Positions 1-4,955 of a stretch of 5,082 nucleotides of DNA are shown here, piece after piece. The notes under the pieces were generated by a model that was given only the letters and a program-made list of their open reading frames with translations, made no database searches and had not been told where the DNA came from. Position 1 is the first letter of the stretch. Every line of letters starts with the position of its first letter. The position numbers and the translations under genes were made by a program. Origin of the DNA: an archaeon (GTDB lineage Archaea; Thermoproteota; Nitrososphaeria; Nitrososphaerales; CADDZS01); the NCBI GenBank assembly GCA_021806865.1, contig JAKAPU010000193.1, positions 1 to 5,082 of the forward strand, in the 5' to 3' direction.

Positions 1-404
1 TTCCGATCTATCCAAAACGGGGCTTTTTTCTCTTCCTTTTTTACGGGCCTGATTTTTCCGTTCTCATCTCTCACTCTAACTCCAAATCTCTCGAAATCCT
101 CGAGCCGAGCGGCACTGTTGGTGGCTATTACTGTTTGAAGTCGCCTGCTAGCAAAGCCGTCTACACCAGCTATCTGTTCATCGACCATTCTCTCGATCGA
201 GACGCCCAACGGTACATGGATTTCAGGGACATACGCCAACACATCATCAACACCTCCCCAAGCTCCACCGCTACTACGCGTGTCTGCCTTATCGACGACA
301 GTGACCTCGGCCCCAAGCTCCTTGGCTCGAATGGCTGCGAAGCAGCCAGCAATCCCACCTCCAACGATCAATACATCAGATTGAATGATTTTTATCTTCG
401 ACAT
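1..404 (-). CDS. FAD-dependent oxidoreductase, fumarate reductase/succinate dehydrogenase/AprA-like flavoprotein (N-terminal part; runs off left edge)
   Basis: The frame reads leftward from ATG at 404-402 and stays open to the window edge, giving 134 complete codons, so the C-terminal part is missing. Residues 10-20 (DVLIVGGGIAG) form the first beta strand and glycine-rich dinucleotide-binding loop of a Rossmann FAD fold. The strand AEVTVVDKA at about 32-40 ends in the acidic residue expected to bind the ribose. A Ser-Gly-Gly-rich segment (about 44-51) sits where the fumarate reductase/SdhA and adenylylsulfate reductase AprA flavoproteins carry their conserved S-G/A-x-x-x-G loop. A helical stretch (about 70-105) followed by 'FERFGV' parallels the 'xFEEWGLP' region of AprA. 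A cytosolic redox enzyme is likely, and such flavoproteins often pair with an iron-sulfur subunit, which would lie to the left. It follows the MHS transporter gene after 18 bases, which suggests co-transcription. No good ribosome-binding site is seen, but the next upstream ATG (419-417) meets a stop four codons later. The FAD-fold call is secure; the reaction is not determinable from this fragment. Confidence 0.85.
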   Translation of the reverse strand, partial: MSKIKIIQSDVLIVGGGIAGCFAAIRAKELGAEVTVVDKADTRSSGGAWGGVDDVLAYVPEIHVPLGVSIERMVDEQIAGVDGFASRRLQTVIATNSAARLEDFERFGVRVRDENGKIRPVKKEEKKAPFWIDR

Positions 405-422
405 GGTTCAGCACAACATGAA

Positions 423-1721
423 TTAAAGACTATTTTCGAGAACTACCCCGCGCGTCTCCCTGACAAAAAAGGAAGCACTCAATGATATCAAGCACACTAC
501 AATACTCGTCATAATGATGTAAGGAACCGCGTTTTGAAGACCGCGAGCCATGACAACTATCAGTGGTAGAATCATTCCGAGCACAATACCGCTGAAAACT
601 GTTCCTAATTGACCAGATAATCCCGAACCAGAATATCTATATTTGGTGGGGAATTGCTCAGTGAATAACGCGGGCAGAGCGGCGTATCCAAAATTCCCGC
701 AAGATTGCGTCAAAATAAAGGCGAACACTATTGCTGTTGAATTCAGCGTATCGACGAGTGGGAAGAAAGCGATTATAGATCCAACTGCAAGTATGATTCC
801 AACGACAATTACCGTTTTTCTTCCTATCTTGTCAGTCAAATATCCTGACATTAGCATAACAGGTACGGCCACCATTGAACCAGCAGAAATCGCAAAAGCA
901 CCAAAAGAGTGACTTACTCCCAACTTTGCAATATATCCGAGACCGAACACTTGAAAGGTCAATGTGATGGTGCCGACGTAGAAAAATCCTGGAGAGAGTA
1001 ATAGTATCTTTCTCCACTGTTCTTTGATTACTTGGAATCCGGGCAATCTAACGGTTGCCTTTTTTTCTTGCGCCGCTATAAATATAGGACTATCTGCTGT
1101 TCTATACCTTATCAGGATGCCTATCACCAAAACAGCCGTGCCAATAAAATAGGGAATCCTCCAGCCCCAATTGAGAAAAGATTGTTTAGTCAAAAGACCG
1201 CTCAAGAGCGCGAAGCCTAGTGCTGAAAGGGCTGATCCAATAATTGCTACAACGTTGATCAGGCCAGTGAGAAATCCACGCATTTTGGAACTTGAGACGT
1301 ACTCAACAAGCCAGCTGGCAGCTCCTCCCCATTCGCCTCCGACACCGACTCCCTGCAACAATCTGAATACAAGGATCAAAACGGCTCCTAGAATACCTAT
1401 CTCAGCGTACGGGGGTGTCAGAGCAATTCCGATCGATCCAATGCCCATTGTCATAAGAGTCCAAACAAGGACTTTTTTTCTCCCTCTCTTGTCGCCAAAA
1501 TGACCGAAAATGAATGAGCCTACCGGCCTCATAAAAAAGGAGGATGCAAATACAGATACAGAAAGTGCAAAAGCCGCCATAGGATTGACCCTTGGAAAAA
1601 AGACTATAGGCCACACCAGGGCAGCGCAGAAATTTCCTAGGACAAAATCGTACCATTCCATAAGTGAGCCGAAAGACGAAGCTAGAACAACTCGGGTGAC
1701 TGTAGACTCATTTTGCAACAT
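423..1721 (-). CDS. MFS transporter, metabolite:H+ symporter (MHS) family
   Basis: This 432-residue protein is an integral membrane secondary transporter of the usual length for the MHS branch (ShiA/KgtP/ProP/CitA relatives), which imports small metabolites, commonly organic acids or zwitterions, with protons. The signatures are clear: EWYDF at 22-26, RPVG at 65-68, the loop 2-3 motif FGHFGDKRGRKK at 72-83, RLLQGVGVGGEWGGA at 120-134, W..RIP at 187-190, SPIF after TM6 at 211-214, the repeated loop 8-9 motif GYLTDKIGRK at 293-302, and EQFPTKYRYSG at 365-375. The hydrophobicity pattern fits twelve membrane spans with a central cytoplasmic loop around 211-236. The start lies 21 residues before EWYDF, as expected for the family; no strong ribosome-binding site precedes it, so a short-leader or leaderless message is possible. 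It is the first gene of the leftward unit, followed by the flavoprotein 18 bases on, which suggests that its substrate feeds that enzyme (inference). The exact substrate cannot be assigned. Confidence 0.93.
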   Translation of the reverse strand: MLQNESTVTRVVLASSFGSLMEWYDFVLGNFCAALVWPIVFFPRVNPMAAFALSVSVFASSFFMRPVGSFIFGHFGDKRGRKKVLVWTLMTMGIGSIGIALTPPYAEIGILGAVLILVFRLLQGVGVGGEWGGAASWLVEYVSSSKMRGFLTGLINVVAIIGSALSALGFALLSGLLTKQSFLNWGWRIPYFIGTAVLVIGILIRYRTADSPIFIAAQEKKATVRLPGFQVIKEQWRKILLLSPGFFYVGTITLTFQVFGLGYIAKLGVSHSFGAFAISAGSMVAVPVMLMSGYLTDKIGRKTVIVVGIILAVGSIIAFFPLVDTLNSTAIVFAFILTQSCGNFGYAALPALFTEQFPTKYRYSGSGLSGQLGTVFSGIVLGMILPLIVVMARGLQNAVPYIIMTSIVVCLISLSASFFVRETRGVVLENSL

Positions 1722-1758
1722 TTGTCAAACACTGTAATGGCTTTCTGAACAGATGTTG

Positions 1759-1780
1759 GTATGAAACTTCAGACATACAG
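1759..1780 (-). promoter_or_regulatory. Candidate operator on the leftward-gene side (CTGTATGTC-TGAAGT...CATAC)
   Basis: On the plus strand GTATG (1759-1763) and CATAC (1774-1778) form a 5-base inverted repeat with 10 bases between. Read on the minus strand the element begins CTGTAT, then three bases, then TGAAGT. This closely matches the element at 1843-1862 on the plus strand (CTGTAT, two bases, TGAAGT). It begins 59 bases upstream of the MHS transporter start codon. The function as a binding site is inference. Confidence 0.4.
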
Positions 1781-1804
1781 ACCTCCGGATGTTCATTTTC
1801 GATG

Positions 1805-1816
1805 TGGTTTTAACCA
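1805..1816. repeat. Perfect 12-base palindrome TGGTTTTAACCA
   Basis: TGGTT (1805-1809) and AACCA (1812-1816) are exact reverse complements around a TT centre. Allowing one bulged T at 1817, the arms extend to ATG (1802-1804) and CAT (1818-1820). It lies roughly midway between the two divergent start codons. It could be a protein-binding site; a terminator role is unlikely because no gene ends here. Confidence 0.5.
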
Positions 1817-1842
1817 TCATGCATTTATCTTGGAGGTATACT

Positions 1843-1862
1843 CTGTATTTTGAAGTATACAG
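1843..1862 (+). promoter_or_regulatory. Candidate operator in the ribbon-helix-helix gene promoter (CTGTAT-N8-ATACAG)
   Basis: CTGTAT (1843-1848) and ATACAG (1857-1862) form an exact 6-base inverted repeat separated by 8 bases. A further GTATAC hexamer lies just upstream (1836-1841), and GTATAC recurs at 1855-1860, so related half-sites are clustered. The element begins 42 bases before the start codon, where a bound repressor could block TBP/TFB or polymerase. Autoregulation by the adjacent protein is inference. Confidence 0.45.
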
Positions 1863-1873
1863 TAGTTCAAAGG

Positions 1874-1887
1874 CATAGCTTGCTATG
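1874..1887. repeat. Perfect palindrome CATAGCTTGCTATG overlapping the start codon
   Basis: CATAGC (1874-1879) and GCTATG (1882-1887) are exact reverse complements around a TT centre. The last three bases of the right arm are the ATG of the ribbon-helix-helix gene. It could be an operator covering the translation start, or in RNA a small hairpin that hides the start codon, with an effective loop of about four bases. A chance origin is possible for so short an element. Confidence 0.5.
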
Positions 1888-2460
1888 GAAGAAGGACTAA
1901 TCTCAGATCGTAGGCGCAGTGTAATTAGGACCCTTAGAGTAGATGATGACATCGACGCAGCCCTTCGTGAAGAAGCGGACAGGACTGGGGTAAGCGTTAA
2001 CGTTATTGCCAGTCAAGTGCTTAGGAAGTGGACTGACTTTAACAGATTCGTAGACAGATACAATATACTGCAGATTAGTCGCCAGATATTCTTTCTTGTA
2101 ATTCAGGAATCATCGGAGGAGAATTTGCAGAAGATAGCAGAAAGGAGTGGGAAGAAATTACCGAGTATGCTTTTTGAGTTAGTAAGCAGACCGGTGAATA
2201 TGGACACCGTGTCAAAATTCTACCTTAAACAGGTACTGTCCAGATACGAGAAATGGTATGAGTATGAGTCATGCGTAAAGAGTGGATCTGAGAAATTTAT
2301 CCTCAGACACGATTTGGGTCCGAAGTGGTCACTTTTCTTGAAGGAGTTTATCCATTCTGGGTTAAAGAGTTGTTTGGATGTCGATGTGAAGATTGATATC
2401 ATTAACCAGACCCTACAATTCTCGCTTCAACTCGAACCTGCAATTCAGCCTAAGTTATGA
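1885..2460 (+). CDS. Ribbon-helix-helix DNA-binding protein with an uncharacterised C-terminal domain (probable transcriptional regulator)
   Basis: This is a 191-residue soluble protein. Residues about 13-20 (VIRTLRVD) look like the DNA-contacting beta strand of a ribbon-helix-helix (MetJ/Arc/CopG) fold, followed by helix A (about 21-33, DIDAALREEADR) and helix B (about 37-50, starting SVNVIASQVL). The dimer should bind palindromic DNA. The rest is unusually long for a simple CopG-type protein: a mixed helical region (about 51-117) and a final domain (about 118-185) containing HDLGPKWSLFLKEF at 142-155. I recall similar arrangements in uncharacterised Nitrososphaerota proteins; a sensing role for the C-terminal part is only a guess. 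The ATG is fixed by an in-frame stop at 1876-1878; the preceding AAGG (1870-1873) is a weak ribosome-binding site. It is transcribed away from the MHS transporter and lies upstream of the ABC operon, so it could control either or both. Confidence 0.82.
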   Translation: MEEGLISDRRRSVIRTLRVDDDIDAALREEADRTGVSVNVIASQVLRKWTDFNRFVDRYNILQISRQIFFLVIQESSEENLQKIAERSGKKLPSMLFELVSRPVNMDTVSKFYLKQVLSRYEKWYEYESCVKSGSEKFILRHDLGPKWSLFLKEFIHSGLKSCLDVDVKIDIINQTLQFSLQLEPAIQPKL

Positions 2461-2561
2461 TTTCATCACCTTGTTTTTCTCTTGGATTGTTCGACATAAT
2501 AAGAAAATAGGAGGACCTTAAAACATTTAGATACAGGTCTATTTCTCAGGGCATTCGGTCA
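2461..2561 (+). promoter_or_regulatory. Probable promoter region of the ABC transporter operon
   Basis: This is the only sizeable gap (101 bases) on the rightward strand before the ABC genes. An A/T-rich element CTTAAAACATTTAG (2517-2530) lies about 35-45 bases before the ATG and could serve as a TATA element giving a short leader. AGGG at 2548-2551 is a weak ribosome-binding site 10 bases before the ATG. ATACAG (2531-2536) directly after the TATA-like element matches the half-site of the 1843-1862 inverted repeat, which hints at shared control. A stop at 2508-2510 excludes a longer reading frame for the first permease. Confidence 0.45.
2471..2483 (+). terminator. T-rich stretch, possible archaeal terminator of the regulator gene
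   Basis: TTGTTTTTCTCTT starts 11 bases after the stop codon of the ribbon-helix-helix gene. Archaeal termination is often driven by T-rich tracts without a hairpin, and no strong stem is visible here. It would separate the regulator from the ABC operon, but read-through is equally possible. Confidence 0.35.
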
Positions 2562-3341
2562 ATGCCAAAACCTAACGCTAACATCTCTCGTCTTCTAATT
2601 GTCGTAACGGCTATCTTGATTTGGCAGCTTCTCGCAGATTTCGGTTTAATTGAGACATCGTCGCTTTCGAGCCCGATTGGTGCAGCCACTCATATTTGGC
2701 TTCTCCTATCGAATCATGGAGATATCTCGAATTTCTATGCGAATTTCTACGCAACCTTGCTTGAGTTATTCTTTGCCTACGCGATAGTTGCCGTGATGGG
2801 GGTTTCTATCGGTCTCGCTATTGGAATGAACAAGTTCTTGGGACTAACACTGGAACCATTGATCATCGCTTTTTTTTCTATTCCAACAGTTGTTCTTTAT
2901 CCAATTGCTTACCTCCTTCTTGGTCTTGGTATCGCATCCAAGGTGGCACAGGGAATCTTAGTAGGATTCTTTCCTGTTATTGCAAATTCTGCCGCAGGAA
3001 CCAAGCAGGTTCCGAAAGAGTTTATTCGGCTCGGGACTTCGTTAGGCTTCAGCAGAATAGAGATGATTCGTAAGATATTGATACCATCTGCGCTACCATC
3101 TATTGCGACAGGCTTGAGACTTGGGCTCAGCATGTCACTCATCGGGATCACTGCTGGCGAGATGATTGCCTCGACCGTGGGGCTTGGTCATCTAATATCG
3201 GACTCTTTCGATCTGTTCAGAACGAACGATGTCTTTGCTCTTGTTTTCATCGTGGTCGGGATTGCTACTCTTGGAAACTTGTTACTCTCTTACGTCGAAG
3301 CAAAAGCAAGTAGGTTCAGGATGACTGATATTGGAAAATAG
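2562..3341 (+). CDS. ABC transporter permease, nitrate/sulfonate/taurine (SsuC/TauC-type), first of two
   Basis: This 259-residue membrane protein has the length and pattern of binding-protein-dependent transport permeases of the nitrate/sulfonate/taurine class. A first span lies at about 9-27, a 'TLLELFFAYAIVAVMGVSIGLAIG' type segment covers about 65-88, and further spans fall at about 97-120, 125-145, 180-203 and 222-245. The cytoplasmic EAA loop, which docks on the ATPase, is at about 156-188 and contains LGTSLGFSRIEMIRKILIPS. It is the first gene of a three-gene operon and overlaps the second permease by 11 bases. The start ATG gives a short charged N-terminus before span 1. A 12-base tandem duplication inside the gene yields the repeated residues NFYANFYA (about 57-64). 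The substrate cannot be read from the sequence; the family includes importers of nitrate, alkanesulfonates, taurine, thiamine precursors and aromatic acids. Confidence 0.93.
   Translation: MPKPNANISRLLIVVTAILIWQLLADFGLIETSSLSSPIGAATHIWLLLSNHGDISNFYANFYATLLELFFAYAIVAVMGVSIGLAIGMNKFLGLTLEPLIIAFFSIPTVVLYPIAYLLLGLGIASKVAQGILVGFFPVIANSAAGTKQVPKEFIRLGTSLGFSRIEMIRKILIPSALPSIATGLRLGLSMSLIGITAGEMIASTVGLGHLISDSFDLFRTNDVFALVFIVVGIATLGNLLLSYVEAKASRFRMTDIGK
3318..3333 (+). promoter_or_regulatory. Ribosome-binding site and TTG start of the second permease
   Basis: AGG (3318-3320), within the sequence AGGATGA, sits 10 bases before TTG at 3331-3333. This TTG is the only plausible start: the frame has a stop (TGA, 3322-3324) just upstream, and the next in-frame start-type codon lies inside the first membrane span. 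The site lies inside the last codons of the first permease, so translation is probably coupled. Confidence 0.55.
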
Positions 3342-4083
3342 AGCCAAAGTAGCAACGTTACAAGCCATCATCATATTTCTCTTCCTTTTGGGCTGGCAAC
3401 TGTTAAGATCCCTAAATCTAATAAGTAACCTCTTCTTGGCAGCTCCCTCTAATATTCTCTCTGGTTCATGGCTACCTGCGCTCCCGCATTTCATTCCATA
3501 TTTTGAAACCACGATTGATGAAGTTGTTGCCGCCTATATTCTTGCAGCCATTCTTGGGATAACAATAGGATTCCTTCTCGGACAGAATGACTACGTGTAC
3601 AAGGTCGTACAACCATTCATTGTATGGGGCTACTCAATCCCAAAAATAGCAATATTTCCAGTTTTCATGCTTCTATTCGGATTAGGAGCAAGTGCGGTTA
3701 TCGTATATGCAACAATGAGCGCATTTTTTGTGATATTGCTTAACACCATTACTGGAGTCCGAGATGTTGATAAACACCTTGTAACGGTGTCAGAATCACT
3801 GGGGATGAACACTACTCAACGTTACTCGAAGATCATGCTTCCGTCGATGGTTCCGATTGTATTTTCCGGTTTGAGGCAAGGTCTGATTCAAGCCGTTTTG
3901 GGAGTCCTAGTGTCCGAGCTTGTGATGGCGGCCATCGGAGTAGGTAGCCTTATCGACAATTTGTCATATGCCTTTTTGTCAACTCAGCTTTATGCGGTTA
4001 TTGCAATGGTAGCTCTTGGGATGATGTCTATTAACCTGTTGTTGCTACGCCTTGAGGCGCGATTAAACTTTTGGAGAGAGTAG
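3331..4083 (+). CDS. ABC transporter permease, nitrate/sulfonate/taurine (SsuC/TauC-type), second of two
   Basis: This 250-residue membrane protein is of the same family as the preceding permease but clearly diverged from it. The first span is at about 9-26, then a periplasmic segment with AAPSNIL (37-43), core spans at about 65-85, 95-118 and 120-141, and C-terminal spans at about 185-204 and 219-238. The EAA docking loop covers about 151-184 and contains SESLGMNTTQRYSKIMLPS. The start is TTG, overlapping the first permease gene by 11 bases. Many SsuABC/TauABC systems use one permease as a homodimer; two adjacent, different permeases with a single ATPase suggest a heterodimeric membrane channel. 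The ATPase gene follows after 4 bases. The substrate is unknown. Confidence 0.92.
   Translation: MENRAKVATLQAIIIFLFLLGWQLLRSLNLISNLFLAAPSNILSGSWLPALPHFIPYFETTIDEVVAAYILAAILGITIGFLLGQNDYVYKVVQPFIVWGYSIPKIAIFPVFMLLFGLGASAVIVYATMSAFFVILLNTITGVRDVDKHLVTVSESLGMNTTQRYSKIMLPSMVPIVFSGLRQGLIQAVLGVLVSELVMAAIGVGSLIDNLSYAFLSTQLYAVIAMVALGMMSINLLLLRLEARLNFWRE
4073..4078 (+). promoter_or_regulatory. Ribosome-binding site of the ATPase gene
   Basis: GGAGAG ends 9 bases before the ATG at 4088-4090 and overlaps the last codons of the second permease. It is the clearest Shine-Dalgarno-like sequence in the window and supports the chosen ATPase start. Confidence 0.6.
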
Positions 4084-4087
4084 GCCG

Positions 4088-4864
4088 ATGGCGGAGACTG
4101 CGATTAGCGTCAATGACGTTTCTAAGGTGTATAAGACAAAAAATGGCAGCGTAGAAGCGATCTCTGGTATTAGTTTTGATGTTAAGCGAGGAGAGTTCTT
4201 GACTATAATTGGACCGAGTGGATGTGGTAAGTCAACTATGCTTTCTATGATCGCGGGTTTGTCTTTTCCCACATCAGGAAACATTGAGGTCGATGGAAAA
4301 CAAGTCACGGGTCCTTTACCGGATAATATCGCAATTGCATTTCAAGAACCTGGTCTTCTTCCATGGAGGACTGTGCTAAAGAATGTTGAGCTGGGTCTGG
4401 AAACAAGAAATAGCATTCCCAAGAAACAACGTTCTGAAATAGCAAAGAAATATACAGACCTCGTTGGCCTTTGTGGCTTTGAAGCCAAGTACCCCCACCA
4501 ACTATCTGGAGGCATGAAGCAGAGGGTAGCAATAGCACGTTGCCTGAGTCTAAATGCCGATATCTTGTTGTTGGATGAGCCCTTCGGTGCTTTGGACGAA
4601 CAAACACGATTGTCGATGGGAGAAGAGTTACTAAAGATACTCTCCGTAACTTCAAAAACAGTCCTACTTATTACTCATAGTATTCAGGAGGCAGTGAACC
4701 TCTCAGATCGAGTGCTGGTCATGTCTCGAAGACCTGGGAGAGTCATAGAAAATATAAAAATAGAACTGGATCGCCCTAGGAAGATGGCTTCAATAGGATT
4801 CGTGAAATACATGGATGAATTTTGGGGCCTCATTCGAACGACACATTCGGTGACAGGTGATTGA
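4088..4864 (+). CDS. ABC transporter ATP-binding protein, nitrate/sulfonate/taurine (SsuB/TauB-type)
   Basis: This 258-residue cytoplasmic ATPase energises the importer formed with the two preceding permeases. All catalytic motifs are intact: Walker A GPSGCGKST at 42-50, Q-loop glutamine 86 in AFQEPGLLPW (84-93, the 'LLPW' form typical of this class), signature LSGGMKQR at 139-146, Walker B ILLLDEP at 159-165 with Asp163 and Glu164, D-loop GALD at 167-170, and switch histidine 197 in ITHSIQEA. VMSRRPGRV at 211-219 is also characteristic of the SsuB/TauB/NrtD group. The length is normal, with no extra C-terminal regulatory domain. It ends the operon; no substrate-binding protein gene follows on this strand within the window, so the complete importer must draw its binding protein from elsewhere. 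Confidence 0.96.
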   Translation: MAETAISVNDVSKVYKTKNGSVEAISGISFDVKRGEFLTIIGPSGCGKSTMLSMIAGLSFPTSGNIEVDGKQVTGPLPDNIAIAFQEPGLLPWRTVLKNVELGLETRNSIPKKQRSEIAKKYTDLVGLCGFEAKYPHQLSGGMKQRVAIARCLSLNADILLLDEPFGALDEQTRLSMGEELLKILSVTSKTVLLITHSIQEAVNLSDRVLVMSRRPGRVIENIKIELDRPRKMASIGFVKYMDEFWGLIRTTHSVTGD

Positions 4865-4955
4865 AGAAATGCTGACAAGCGAGAGCTCGAAATCGCTGTT
4901 TGTGGGTCACTTTCTTGTCACATTAAGCATTTGGTCTCGCTCTGAGCTTGTCAAG
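4865..4955. other. Downstream intergenic segment with inverted repeats
   Basis: After the ATPase stop there is no convincing gene on the plus strand. TGACAAGC (4873-4880) has an exact reverse complement GCTTGTCA (4946-4953) and a 7-base one (CTTGTCA, 4914-4920). AGCGAGA (4878-4884) has an exact reverse complement TCTCGCT (4935-4941), and AGCGA (4878-4882) also pairs with TCGCT (4893-4897). These competing stems could form a structured 3' end or bidirectional terminator between convergent genes. There is no strong T-tract after the stems, so a classical intrinsic terminator is not supported. Confidence 0.4.

Larger units (their letters stand above)
1722..1884. promoter_or_regulatory. Divergent intergenic control region with several short inverted repeats
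   Basis: These 163 bases separate the divergently transcribed transporter (leftward) and ribbon-helix-helix (rightward) genes, so both promoters should lie here. Reading directly, the region holds an inverted repeat GTATG-N10-CATAC (1759-1778), a perfect TGGTT-TT-AACCA palindrome (1805-1816), a GTATAC hexamer (1836-1841), CTGTAT-N8-ATACAG (1843-1862) and CATAGC-TT-GCTATG (1874-1887, overlapping the rightward start codon). A plausible archaeal TATA-like element for the rightward gene is CATTTATCTT (1822-1831) or TGTATTTTGA (1844-1853); neither is certain. I see no confident TATA element for the leftward gene. The repeats are the natural candidates for operator sites of the adjacent DNA-binding protein. 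Confidence 0.6.

Noticed and set aside
135..485. Plus-strand open frame of 116 codons at the left end
   Set aside because: It is antisense to the flavoprotein N-terminus, whose FAD-binding motif is unmistakable, and runs into the end of the transporter gene. Its translation shows no domain-like pattern.
1171..1503. Plus-strand 110-codon frame inside the MHS transporter gene
   Set aside because: It is a proline- and threonine-rich shadow of the opposite strand, which carries the conserved MHS motifs.
1550..1561. Adjacent ATACAG copies inside the transporter gene
   Set aside because: They match the proposed operator half-site but lie deep within coding sequence, encoding ordinary transporter residues on the other strand. 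Treated as coincidence.
1725..1952. Minus-strand 75-codon frame spanning the divergent intergenic region
   Set aside because: It overlaps the ribbon-helix-helix domain in antisense and covers all the promoter palindromes. It has no ribosome-binding site and an unremarkable composition, so a leader peptide role is not supported.
2510..2516. GGAGG-like sequence in the gap before the ABC operon
   Set aside because: It looks like a good ribosome-binding site but lies about 45 bases before the permease ATG, with no start codon at the right spacing in the permease frame, so it was not called as functional.
2870..2877. Run of eight T inside the first permease gene, possible slippage or frameshift site
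   Set aside because: The reading frame continues intact through it with normal membrane-segment residues, and no alternative frame gives a sensible product.
4305..4655. Minus-strand 116-codon frame inside the ATPase gene
   Set aside because: It is antisense to the Q-loop, signature and Walker B region of an intact ATPase and shows no recognisable features.
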